Source: Chloroflexota bacterium
GTDB lineage: Bacteria; Chloroflexota; Dehalococcoidia; UBA1151; TMED-70
NCBI GenBank assembly: GCA_002711965.1
Contig: PASM01000015.1
Location: 71,164-102,643 of the forward strand
Direction of reading: 5' to 3'
DNA: 31,480 nt
The position numbers and the translations under genes are program-made. Of this stretch, positions 17,829 through 26,041 are shown in pieces. Below the pieces are notes generated by a model. The model searched no databases, was not told the DNA's origin, and saw only the letters and a list, made by a program, of their open reading frames with translations. The first letter of the stretch is position 1. Each line of letters begins with the position of its first letter.

Positions 17829-18527
17829 ATGTACATATTAATGGTAAGACTAAAAGTTAAAGAAGAAAAAATTGAAGAATTTATTAAGGAATCAATAGGA
17901 GATGCTGAAGGTTCTGTTAAGAATGAACCTGGTTGTAGAAGATTTGATATTATACAAGATTCTTCCGATCCCACTTTGTTTGCTTTTTGCGAGATTTATG
18001 ATGACGAGGATGCATTTAAAGCGCATACGACATATGATCATTTTAAAGTATGGGCTGAGAATACAAAAGATTTTTATGCATCCGAAACTGAAGTATCTTT
18101 TTGTAAGCCTGTTTATCCAAATAAAAATGTTATTTGGGACTCTGCGAGAGAAAATGCTTCAAACCATGACTACTTTTCTAATTCTTCTTTAATGGTCATT
18201 GCAGCTCCACAATATGTAAAAGAAGAGAATATAGATGAATTCATAAAATCTATTACATTAGATAGCATTGGATCCACTAACGAAGAGCCAGGATGTTTAA
18301 GATTTGATGTTTACCAAAATCTAAATGATCCTACTGAACTTTATCTATATGAAGTTTATTCTAACGCAGATGCATTTGAATATCATAGAGGTACTCCACA
18401 TATTAAAAATTGGCAAGATACTGTAAAAGATATGTATGATGAGTCTAGAAAAGGACAAAACGGTAGAAGAGGAAAAAATATATGGCCACCTGATAATTGG
18501 GAATGGAACTCAGGGCAAAGAAAATAA
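17829..18527 (+). CDS. Tandem ABM-domain protein (putative quinol monooxygenase family)
   Basis: 232 residues holding two antibiotic-biosynthesis-monooxygenase-type ferredoxin-like domains, about 1-90 and 118-215. Each repeat has the same plan: 'hhh.hhVKEE.I.EFI', then EPGCRRFDIIQ or EPGCLRFDVYQ, then a 'EIYDDEDAF..H' or 'EVYSNADAF..H' segment and a terminal helix. Single-domain relatives (YgiN, LsrG) usually dimerise, so the fusion probably makes an internal pseudo-dimer. A linker rich in Asn/Phe joins the domains, and the C-terminus is a basic tail. No cofactor motif is visible. GGGGAG precedes the ATG; the enolase-superfamily gene follows after 12 bases. Confidence 0.85.
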   Translation: MYILMVRLKVKEEKIEEFIKESIGDAEGSVKNEPGCRRFDIIQDSSDPTLFAFCEIYDDEDAFKAHTTYDHFKVWAENTKDFYASETEVSFCKPVYPNKNVIWDSARENASNHDYFSNSSLMVIAAPQYVKEENIDEFIKSITLDSIGSTNEEPGCLRFDVYQNLNDPTELYLYEVYSNADAFEYHRGTPHIKNWQDTVKDMYDESRKGQNGRRGKNIWPPDNWEWNSGQRK

Positions 18528-18539
18528 TTTGAGGTAAAA

Positions 18540-19721
18540 ATGAAAGTAACAGGGGTAAAAACATACGTAATAGAAAATGAGTCTGCACCACGTTCAGGCG
18601 GAGGTGAAGAAACTGGTAATTGGTATATAGGAGGGAAGTATTTTCTTATTCTAGAATTATCAACTGATGAAGGAATTATAGGTCTAGGCGAAAAACTTAC
18701 AGGAAGTTCTTTTACAGGAAATATGACTTGGAAAGATTTTAAGTCCCAAATTCAATTAGTTCATGAAACTGTAGAAGCATTCGTAGTTGGTAAAAATCCC
18801 TTTGATATAGAAAAAATTTACTATGATATGTATGCTGGAAGACATGATTATAGACTGCCTAGCTTACATTATGGAATGGTTTTGTCAGGAATCGAAATGG
18901 CGCTATGGGATATAGTTGGAAAAGCAACTAATCAACCTATATATAATTTACTCGGCGGGAAATGCTGGGATAAATTGAGAGCTTATGCGTATATGCCACC
19001 TATCCCAGAAGGAAAACCTGAAAATGCTGGTTCTGTTGCAGAACAATTGTTAAGAGAAGGAAATACTGCTTGTAAGTTTGATCCTTTTCACCCTATAACA
19101 GGTGTTCCTAGAGATATTAGTTTAAAAGAAATAACTTATACGGAAAACATATTTAAGAACATACGGTCTGCTGTAGGCAATGAATTAGAAGTTGCTTTAG
19201 GTACCCATGGTCAATTGACAACTTATAGTGCTATCAGGGTGGCTAAAGCTATAGAGCCTTATCAACCTTTTTGGTTTGAAGAGCCTGTATCTCCCGAAAA
19301 TATTGATGAAATGGCAAGAGTAGCTTCACATACTAGCATTCCTATTGCAACAGGAGAAAGACTAGCTACTGTTTTTCAATTTTCCGAATTATTAAAAAAA
19401 CAAGCAGCTCAAATAATTCAGATTGATATTGGTCAAGCTGGTGGTATATTGGTGGGTAAAAAAGTAGCGGCAATGGCAGAGGCAAATTATGCAGTTATAG
19501 CTCCACACATGTATTGTGGACCGGTTGCAGCAGCAGCAGCTTTACAGGTAGCTACTTGTGCTCCTAATTTTATGATAGCTGAAGCTAACCAAGGTCCTCT
19601 TCATAAAAAAATATTTAAGGATCCAATTGTATTTGAAAATGGTTTTATAGAAATACCAGAAGGACCAGGTTTAGGAGTTGAATTTGATCCTAAAGTACTT
19701 GAGAAGCATATAGTTAGCTAA
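18540..19721 (+). CDS. Enolase-superfamily enzyme (mandelate racemase / galactonate dehydratase-like)
   Basis: 393 residues: an N-terminal capping domain (1 to about 125) and a TIM-barrel with a C-terminal cap segment. Glu247 (WFEEP), Glu273 (ATGER) and His223 and His323 (IAPHMYCGP) have exactly the spacing of Escherichia coli galactonate dehydratase Glu209, Glu235, His185 and His285. The position matching its first metal ligand, Asp183, is Gly221 (GTHGQ). The class likely abstracts the alpha-proton of a carboxylate, usually to dehydrate a sugar acid; with the altered ligand the chemistry is less certain. GAGG precedes the ATG. Last gene of the plus-strand set; it abuts a convergent gene with no gap. 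Confidence 0.92.
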   Translation: MKVTGVKTYVIENESAPRSGGGEETGNWYIGGKYFLILELSTDEGIIGLGEKLTGSSFTGNMTWKDFKSQIQLVHETVEAFVVGKNPFDIEKIYYDMYAGRHDYRLPSLHYGMVLSGIEMALWDIVGKATNQPIYNLLGGKCWDKLRAYAYMPPIPEGKPENAGSVAEQLLREGNTACKFDPFHPITGVPRDISLKEITYTENIFKNIRSAVGNELEVALGTHGQLTTYSAIRVAKAIEPYQPFWFEEPVSPENIDEMARVASHTSIPIATGERLATVFQFSELLKKQAAQIIQIDIGQAGGILVGKKVAAMAEANYAVIAPHMYCGPVAAAAALQVATCAPNFMIAEANQGPLHKKIFKDPIVFENGFIEIPEGPGLGVEFDPKVLEKHIVS

Positions 19722-20414
19722 TTATAAATCTATAGTTGCAAAACATGGTTTTCCCATTAGAGTATTACTGTGTAATTTTCCTCCAAAGTTGGCGTCAGAA
19801 ATCCACATTTTATTTCCTTTTATAGACATTCCGTGAGGATAAGGGTCATCTTCATCAAATTGAATCGTGTCTAAAATGGAACCATTATTAATATCATACT
19901 TTATTATTTTTTTAGTTGATGTATGGGCGCACCATATACCATCATCTTGCCTAGCAAGTCCATGTAATCTTTCTTCATCAACAACGAATTTTGATACAAT
20001 TTCATAAGTCTCAGCTTCAATTTTATAAATTGCTTTTGGATTAAATGCTGTTACCCATATAAATCCATCATCCCATTCAATTCCGTGAATTCCTCCACCA
20101 TCAGGAGTTGGGATTTTATCTATATAATCTCCTGTTTCTAAATCCAATTTATATATTAATCCTTCGTGAGTATCAGTAGGCTTAAAACTTCTTGCCTGTG
20201 TTTCACCATTGGAAGCTGTCCATATGAATCCTCCTCCTACGGTAATTCCTGAACCATTTTCAGTAATAGTTTCATATTTATGTTTTATATTCCCTTTTTC
20301 ATCTAATACGTAAACATCATCTAATTCTTGATCCATTACGTATAATCCTTTTGAAGTCCATTGCAATCCATTAGGATGTTTACAGGGGGATTTAAATACT
20401 TCAGTAGTAATCAT
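19722..20414 (-). CDS. Beta-propeller protein (SMP-30/Vgb/NHL-like repeats)
   Basis: 230 residues made of repeated 'G.hW....hhhhD......hh..d' blades: NGLQWTSKGLYVMDQ, SGITVGGGFIWTAS, HGIEWDDGFIWVTA, HGLARQDDGIWCAH, HGMSIKGNKMWISD. Five or so blades are visible. No signal peptide, so cytoplasmic. Relatives include gluconolactonase-type hydrolases, streptogramin lyase-like proteins and non-enzymatic propellers; the sequence does not decide. It is convergent with the enolase-superfamily gene and ends at the adjacent base, so a shared pathway (for example lactone hydrolysis followed by dehydration) is possible but unproven. GAGG precedes ATG 20414. Confidence 0.8.
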   Translation of the reverse strand: MITTEVFKSPCKHPNGLQWTSKGLYVMDQELDDVYVLDEKGNIKHKYETITENGSGITVGGGFIWTASNGETQARSFKPTDTHEGLIYKLDLETGDYIDKIPTPDGGGIHGIEWDDGFIWVTAFNPKAIYKIEAETYEIVSKFVVDEERLHGLARQDDGIWCAHTSTKKIIKYDINNGSILDTIQFDEDDPYPHGMSIKGNKMWISDANFGGKLHSNTLMGKPCFATIDL

Positions 20415-20508
20415 TTTAACCTCGTTTATTTTTATAGCTGTGATGAAATTAAAAAAATGTCATCATATACAAATAAAATTTATTTATATATTATTACAAA
20501 TACATATT

Positions 20509-21150
20509 ATGTTTTCCATATTTAATCGAAAAAAGAAAGTAATGATTTTTATAGATGGTTCAAATCTATATCATGTTCTGTTAAGAAATTGTGGCAGAAG
20601 TGATCTAATGTTTTCATCGTTTGGTGAAAAGCTAACAGGCAGAAAACGATCATTAGTTAAGATATTTTATTACAACGTAAGACAGGAATTAGAAGGTAAA
20701 ATTAAGATTCCTGATGAACAAAAGAAATTTTTGGCTAGCTTAAATAAAGTAGAAAAAATAGAAGTAAAGTTAGGTATTTGGAAAGAACAAAATGGCTCTA
20801 TTGTAGAAAAAGGAGTAGATGTATTATTAGCTACTGACTTAGTTTTAAACGCTGTAAAAAATAATTATGATCATGCAATTATTGTTAGTGGAGATGGAGA
20901 TTTTTTCCCGGCTATTGATGCAGTTAAGAAAGAAGGAAAAAGAGTTGAAGTGGCAGCTTTTGAATCAAATATTTCTAAGGAAGCTAGTGAGTCAGCAGAT
21001 AGAGTCTTAAAGTTAAAAAAATCTTTTTTTAATAATTTATGGATGCCAAAAAGAAATTCACGAAAATATTCAGATAAAAATAGAAATTCTTCTGAAAAGA
21101 AAAACTCAAAAACTAGAGGTTCTAATAAAAGAAGAAAATTACTTGTGTAG
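20509..21150 (+). CDS. NYN-domain (LabA/DUF88-like) protein, putative RNase
   Basis: About 213 residues from ATG 20509; the frame is open further upstream but the family begins near VMIFIDGSNLYH. NYN/PIN-fold acidic residues are visible: Asp16 and Asn19 (IDGSN), GVDVLLATD and IIVSGDGDFFPAI, a typical metal-binding set. The domain covers about 10-165. The C-terminal 40 residues are a low-complexity Lys/Arg/Ser/Asn tail, likely to bind nucleic acid. Members are often RNases in RNA turnover; no partner is evident. Divergent from the propeller gene; the MFS gene follows after 14 bases. Confidence 0.85.
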   Translation: MFSIFNRKKKVMIFIDGSNLYHVLLRNCGRSDLMFSSFGEKLTGRKRSLVKIFYYNVRQELEGKIKIPDEQKKFLASLNKVEKIEVKLGIWKEQNGSIVEKGVDVLLATDLVLNAVKNNYDHAIIVSGDGDFFPAIDAVKKEGKRVEVAAFESNISKEASESADRVLKLKKSFFNNLWMPKRNSRKYSDKNRNSSEKKNSKTRGSNKRRKLLV

Positions 21151-21164
21151 TATATTAGAACCAA

Positions 21165-22391
21165 ATGAATCTATTCAAAATACCTAGGCAGATAACATAT
21201 ACGATTATCCCGTTGAGTTTGATTATTATGGGAGATAGTATTCTATATGTAATATTACCTACAAACTATGAATTTTTTGAAATTAATTCATATTTAAGTT
21301 TGCCTTATGAATTTTGGATAGGTTTTATTCTTTCTATTAATAGGTTTATTCGTTTTTTTTCAAATATTTTTTCTGTAAAAATATTTAAGTTTTTTGGATT
21401 TAGAAACACTATATATATAGCATGTTTTTTAGGTGCAGGTTCAACATTATTTTATGCATTATTTAAAGGTGTACTTCTATTAATACTTGCTAGAATAATT
21501 TGGGGATTTTCATATTCTTTGTTTAGGCTTGGCTATCAATTAAAAGTATTTAGTTTTTCTGTAAATAATTATGGAAAATATCTAGGTTACTGTTTAGGAA
21601 TACAAAGAACGGGCAGCTTTTTGGTAGTAACTTTGGGTGTATTGATTTCAATAAAATTTGGAATTTATTTAACTCTAATTCTTTTATCATTATTGATAAT
21701 TCCTGCATTAATAATTTCTTATTTTATTAAAAATCTAGAAATGTCAAAATATACTCCCGGTAAAATAAATTGGAACTTAATTTATAATGACCAAAAAAAT
21801 AATATTAGAAATAAAATAATAACTATTTCTTTTTTTAAATTTACTTCTTCTTTTACATCAAACGGCTTAGCAATAGCTACAATCACTCCTTTTTTATTAT
21901 CAATAAATAAAGATCTATATAATGTTGAAACTATAATAGCAATTGCAGGATTCGTTGTTGGATTTAGATGGATAGCTGATATATTCTTTGGGATTATTTT
22001 TGGAACGATTTCAGATAAATTTGGTAGAAAAATAAATATTTTATTTAGCTCGTCGCTCATGATAATTTGCATTTTGTTTTCTATAAGTGGAATAAGTTTT
22101 TATTTAAGTATAATTTCTTTAGTTCTAATGTTTTTCTTTAGCGTTTCTTTAGAAACTTCATTAGATGCTTTATTGGGAGAAATATCACCAGAGAATCAAA
22201 AATCTTCCATAATTTCTAGGTACTCTACGTGGCAGGACTTAGGTGCAGCATTGGGGCCTATGATTGGTTTTATTATTGCTAGTGGTCTTGGGATTTCTTT
22301 TGGATACTATTTGTCTATTTTTATGTTCTTTTTATGCATAATCCCTTTTCTAAGATTATTTACCAATCAAGAAAAACAAAATTATCCTTAG
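21165..22391 (+). CDS. MFS transporter (12 membrane segments)
   Basis: 408 residues, hydrophobic throughout, with about twelve helices in two halves. The cytoplasmic loop in the second half reads GTISDKFGRKINI, a clear MFS motif A; the first-half loop is degenerate (SVKIFKFFGFRN). Later, LGEISPENQKSSIISRYSTWQDLGAALGPMIG resembles the C-half motif of sugar and drug transporters. Substrate unknown. It starts 14 bases after the NYN gene with no strong ribosome-binding site, and its 3' end overlaps the convergent lipoprotein gene by 32 bases. Confidence 0.85.
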   Translation: MNLFKIPRQITYTIIPLSLIIMGDSILYVILPTNYEFFEINSYLSLPYEFWIGFILSINRFIRFFSNIFSVKIFKFFGFRNTIYIACFLGAGSTLFYALFKGVLLLILARIIWGFSYSLFRLGYQLKVFSFSVNNYGKYLGYCLGIQRTGSFLVVTLGVLISIKFGIYLTLILLSLLIIPALIISYFIKNLEMSKYTPGKINWNLIYNDQKNNIRNKIITISFFKFTSSFTSNGLAIATITPFLLSINKDLYNVETIIAIAGFVVGFRWIADIFFGIIFGTISDKFGRKINILFSSSLMIICILFSISGISFYLSIISLVLMFFFSVSLETSLDALLGEISPENQKSSIISRYSTWQDLGAALGPMIGFIIASGLGISFGYYLSIFMFFLCIIPFLRLFTNQEKQNYP

Positions 22392-23376
22392 AATTTAATA
22401 TAATCTCTTGAGAAGAACCATTTGGCTTCATCTGATAAATATCAGAATTATTATATGCATTAGAGGTAAATAAAATACTTTTATATCTTTCTGACCAAAC
22501 TATATTGCTTTCGTCTACTTTATTATTAGTGAGTCTTTCTATCTTTTTTGATTTTATATCCATCATGTATATTTCTTTGTCATTTGGAAGGTTATTTATA
22601 TATAAAATCTTATTTCCGCCAAATGCCCATGTGTATTCACTGATATTTACTTTTTGATTTTCATGAATATTCTCGCCAAAATAATCGTTTTTATCAATTT
22701 CTTTTCCAGTTTTCTTAACAACCTGATCAATGTCTTTATAAATCCAAATTGATTGAAGATCCTTATCGACCCGGCTAAAAACTAAGTATTCTCCATTTGG
22801 ACTCCATTTTGGATTATTTCCTTTAGTAATAAAAATTTCATTAACACCCTTTGGATTTGATAAATAAATTGAATCTTCTGTATTGAAAACTATCCATTTA
22901 CTATCTGGTGACCATGATCCTAATTTTGCTTCTTTATCAGGTCTAGTTATTGGAAGAAAACTTTTTAAACTTAAAGAATATAAAAATATATTAGCTTCAT
23001 TATCAATGGGTTTAAATTCAATTGCAATTTCTTTTGAATTTGGCGCCCATTCAAATCTATTAATATCTCTATTTTTATGATTTGCTATCTCTAGTTCTGT
23101 TCCTTGATCATTTGATATCCATAATGTTTTTTGGTTATTTCGTTCTTTTATAAAAGCGAAGTTCTCTTTGTTAGGTGACCATTGTGGATTTATAGATTTT
23201 GATTCTAAATCAGTTATAAACTTGAATGATGGATTTGAAGTTGTGTTAATAAGTACAATTCTTGAGTAATCTCCAATTTTTTGTTCTGCCAAAATAGCTT
23301 GATTTGAGTTAAAAGAACACCCTGAAAACAGAAAAACTGTAAGGCATAATATTTTTATTATTATTGTTTTATTCAC
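22360..23376 (-). CDS. Lipoprotein with TolB-like (PD40) beta-propeller repeats
   Basis: 338 residues. N-terminal type II signal peptide with lipobox FSGC, Cys20 being the lipidation site, so anchored to a membrane facing outward. Then at least six PD40 repeats with the 'W(S/A)PN.....h.h' core: NPQWSPNKENFAF, RFEWAPNSKEIAI, LGSWSPDSKWIVF, PKWSPNGEYLVF, YTWAFGGNKILY, IVWSERYKSILF. No catalytic peptidase domain follows, so it is a stand-alone propeller, perhaps a binding or sensing protein. Start is GTG 23376 with no clear ribosome-binding site. Stop lies within the end of the convergent MFS gene. Confidence 0.86.
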   Translation of the reverse strand: MNKTIIIKILCLTVFLFSGCSFNSNQAILAEQKIGDYSRIVLINTTSNPSFKFITDLESKSINPQWSPNKENFAFIKERNNQKTLWISNDQGTELEIANHKNRDINRFEWAPNSKEIAIEFKPIDNEANIFLYSLSLKSFLPITRPDKEAKLGSWSPDSKWIVFNTEDSIYLSNPKGVNEIFITKGNNPKWSPNGEYLVFSRVDKDLQSIWIYKDIDQVVKKTGKEIDKNDYFGENIHENQKVNISEYTWAFGGNKILYINNLPNDKEIYMMDIKSKKIERLTNNKVDESNIVWSERYKSILFTSNAYNNSDIYQMKPNGSSQEIILNSKDNFVFLDW

Positions 23377-23413
23377 TATAAATTTATTTAGTGGTTTTTT
23401 TTTATTCGTTTAA

Positions 23414-23425
23414 TGATTATAATCA
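23414..23425. promoter_or_regulatory. 12-bp palindrome overlapping a -10 element
   Basis: TGATTATAATCA is a perfect palindrome and contains TATAAT at 23418-23423, suitable as the -10 of the flavin oxidoreductase gene at 23483. It resembles half of a Fur-family operator in composition only. Operator role is inference. Confidence 0.35.
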
Positions 23426-23482
23426 AAATCAAATTTCTAGGCATTTATAGAATTTTACAGAAATATATCTTAGGAGGTATTA

Positions 23483-24658
23483 ATGAAGTTTTCTTTTTTT
23501 TCAATGCCCTTACATTTGCCTAATGAAAACCCTGCACTAGCTTTTAAAAGAGATTTGGAATTAATAAAAAAAGCTGAAGATCTTGGATTTGATGGTTTTT
23601 TTGTAGGAGAGCATCATACTGCTGCCTGGGAAAATATTCCTTCTCCCGAGTTGTTTTTATCAAAAGCATCTGCTTATACAAAAAATATTCAGTTAGGTTC
23701 TTCTTTAGTCAGCTTGCCCTTTCACCACCCTTTTAATGTGGCAGAAAGATTTGCATTTCTTGATCATTTGACTGAAGGAAGAGCTGTTTTAGGAGTTGGT
23801 CCTTGTAGTTTGCCCCCTGATGTCAAACTATACAATGTCCCTGCTCAAGAATTAAACCCTATGATGAGAGAATCTTTAGAAATTATTGATTTACTCTTAA
23901 CTTCAGATGATCCAATTAGTTATTCAGGAAAATACTGGGATATAAAAGATATGTTTATACAATTAAAATCATTTCAACAACCTAGAATCCCTTACGCAAC
24001 AGCTTCAGTAGGATCTGAAAGATCATTAGAATTTGCTTCAATGTATAATATGCATCTTTGGTCATTGGCTTTAGAAAATACACCTCCTAATGGAATTCAT
24101 TGGTCTAAACAATGGAAAAAAACAGAAGAAATTTCAAAAAAACTAGGAACGAACCCCTCAAAAGATGATTGGAGAGTCGTGACTTATGTACATCTAGCCG
24201 AAACAAGCAAGCAAGCTTGGGACGAAGTAGAGAAAGCGATTGAAAGAGATATCCACGAATATTTTTATGTTATTGGTGGCCATGAAGGATGGTTATTAGA
24301 TAAAGAACAAGATCCTTACTCATTAACTGCTAAAGAAATTGTCGAATCAAGAAACTGGATTATAGGTACACCTGATGAGGCTATAAAGAAAATTAATCAA
24401 ATGAATGAGAAAGCAGAAGGATTAGGAGGTTTGATGTTTACTACACATGAATGGACTAATCAAAATTCTATAAATAATTCATTAGAACTTTTTGCAAGAT
24501 ACGTTATGCCGGAATTTAAGGGACATACAAAATCTATCAAAAAAGCATGGGATCTGACAAAGGAAGACAGAAAAAATAACAAGATTCCTTCTTTATCTTC
24601 TAAAGATAAACCTCCAGATATAGATGATCATAAATCTAATCTATTTATAAACAGATAA
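23483..24658 (+). CDS. LLM-class (bacterial luciferase-like) flavin-dependent oxidoreductase
   Basis: 391 residues, TIM-barrel of the luciferase/alkanal monooxygenase family. Characteristic parts are the N-terminal KFSFFSMPLHLP, AEDLGFDGFFVGEHHTAAW, LGSSLVSLPFHHPFNVAERFAFLDHLTEGRAVLGVGPCSLPPD, and the C-terminal IIGTPDEAIKKI. Such enzymes use FMNH2 (supplied by a reductase or F420-like system) to oxygenate small organics. A strong AGGAGGT site precedes ATG 23483. The M20 peptidase gene follows after 12 bases and is probably cotranscribed. Substrate unknown. Many paralogues of this class are reported in SAR202-type genomes. Confidence 0.93.
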   Translation: MKFSFFSMPLHLPNENPALAFKRDLELIKKAEDLGFDGFFVGEHHTAAWENIPSPELFLSKASAYTKNIQLGSSLVSLPFHHPFNVAERFAFLDHLTEGRAVLGVGPCSLPPDVKLYNVPAQELNPMMRESLEIIDLLLTSDDPISYSGKYWDIKDMFIQLKSFQQPRIPYATASVGSERSLEFASMYNMHLWSLALENTPPNGIHWSKQWKKTEEISKKLGTNPSKDDWRVVTYVHLAETSKQAWDEVEKAIERDIHEYFYVIGGHEGWLLDKEQDPYSLTAKEIVESRNWIIGTPDEAIKKINQMNEKAEGLGGLMFTTHEWTNQNSINNSLELFARYVMPEFKGHTKSIKKAWDLTKEDRKNNKIPSLSSKDKPPDIDDHKSNLFINR

Positions 24659-24670
24659 TTTAGGAGCCTT

Positions 24671-26041
24671 ATGAAAAATACAGATTTAATATCACTTATT
24701 GATGAAATAGATCAGAATTCTGATGAACTTGTTAATTTACATCAAAGTTTAGTAAAAATTGAGTCAGTAAATACAGGGTATATGCCTACTGGAAACGAGA
24801 CCAAAGTAACTGAATTTTGCGCCAAATGGTTAGGTAAATATGGAATAGAATCTAGCCAACTATCTAGAGTTAAAGAGAGGGGAAATATTATTGCCAAATA
24901 TCCATTATCTGGTGATAGGAAAAAACTTTTGTTGATGTCTCATACAGATGTAGTCCCTGTTGAAAATTATGACAAATGGGAATTTGAACCTTTTAGTGCT
25001 GAATTAAAGAATGGAAAAATTTTAGGAAGAGGATCTTCAGATTGTAAAGGTTTATTAGCTTCTCAAATGATGGCAATGGCTATATTGGCTAAAAATGAGA
25101 TTGAATTTCAAGATAATTTTACATTAATCTCAGGTGCAGATGAGGAACATGGTGGAAGATATGGATTTGGCTGGTTGCTTGAAAATCACCCTGATGAGTT
25201 AAGATTTGAGTATGCAATTAATGAAGGAGGAGGGTCTCCTGTTACTATTGGGAATAATTTATATTATCTTTTAGGAACAGGAGAAAAAGGTAGGCTTGAA
25301 ATTAATATAAAAATTAAAGGAGAAAGTGCTCATGCATCAGTTCCATGGTTAGGGGAAAATGCTATGGGATCAACATCAAAAGCGATAGACAAAATATTAA
25401 ATTATATTCCAGATTTAGATTGTTCAACTGATATATTTAACTACTTAGGTTTGTTTGGAATAGAAACTAAACCTTCAATAAAAAATTTGGATTTAATAAT
25501 TAACGAAGCTTATGAAAAAAACTCTAATCTTGGAACTCTTTTAAAAGCTTTATCTAGAATGACTATTACTCCTACAATTATTAAAGGCGGTATAAAATCT
25601 AATTCGGTTCCAGAATTTATTGAGTTAGTGCTTGATGTAAGAACATTGCCAAATCAAAATGACAAAGAAGTTGAAATGCAATTGAATAAAATATTCGAAG
25701 GTATTCCAAATCTTACTTATGATATTGATTATATGGCAAAGCCAAATTCCTCACCTTTTAATACAGAGCTGCTCAATGCTATAAAAAAATCACAAGCATT
25801 GAGTGTAGGTAGAGACGATATTCAATGGATTCCTTCTGTTTCAACTGGTTTTACGGATTCTAGATTTACAAGAGAATTGAATGTGATTACCTATGGATTT
25901 AGAGGAACTCATCCAGATGATAATCCTGATTCAGAGAATGTTCATGGAACTAATGAGAACTATGGTATTAAATCATTAATTAGCTCATCAAAAACAATGC
26001 TTGGAACTATATGGGAGATGTGTAAGCCTGTTACCCAGTAA
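24671..26041 (+). CDS. M20-family metallopeptidase (ArgE/DapE/CPG2 type)
   Basis: 456 residues with all metal-site motifs: His91 and Asp93 (MSHTDVVP), bridging Asp124 (GRGSSDCKG), Glu158-Glu159 (GADEEHGG), and a His near 437 (NVHGTNE). The lid/dimerisation domain lies about 205-350 ([17 protein letters not shown] start). It should hydrolyse an N-acyl amino acid, peptide or carbamoyl substrate using two zinc ions. AGGAG lies upstream of the ATG; it follows the LLM flavoprotein and may process its product. Its stop overlaps the convergent ilvD end by 11 bases. Confidence 0.93.
   Translation: MKNTDLISLIDEIDQNSDELVNLHQSLVKIESVNTGYMPTGNETKVTEFCAKWLGKYGIESSQLSRVKERGNIIAKYPLSGDRKKLLLMSHTDVVPVENYDKWEFEPFSAELKNGKILGRGSSDCKGLLASQMMAMAILAKNEIEFQDNFTLISGADEEHGGRYGFGWLLENHPDELRFEYAINEGGGSPVTIGNNLYYLLGTGEKGRLEINIKIKGESAHASVPWLGENAMGSTSKAIDKILNYIPDLDCSTDIFNYLGLFGIETKPSIKNLDLIINEAYEKNSNLGTLLKALSRMTITPTIIKGGIKSNSVPEFIELVLDVRTLPNQNDKEVEMQLNKIFEGIPNLTYDIDYMAKPNSSPFNTELLNAIKKSQALSVGRDDIQWIPSVSTGFTDSRFTRELNVITYGFRGTHPDDNPDSENVHGTNENYGIKSLISSSKTMLGTIWEMCKPVTQ

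Noticed and set aside
17902..18192. Second plus-strand frame inside the ABM gene
   Set aside because: Overlaps the first ABM domain out of frame; composition matches a frame-shifted reading of that gene.
23414..23425. True Fur box
   Set aside because: Only 12 bases match a palindromic TGAT...ATCA plan; the 19-bp Fur consensus is not present.
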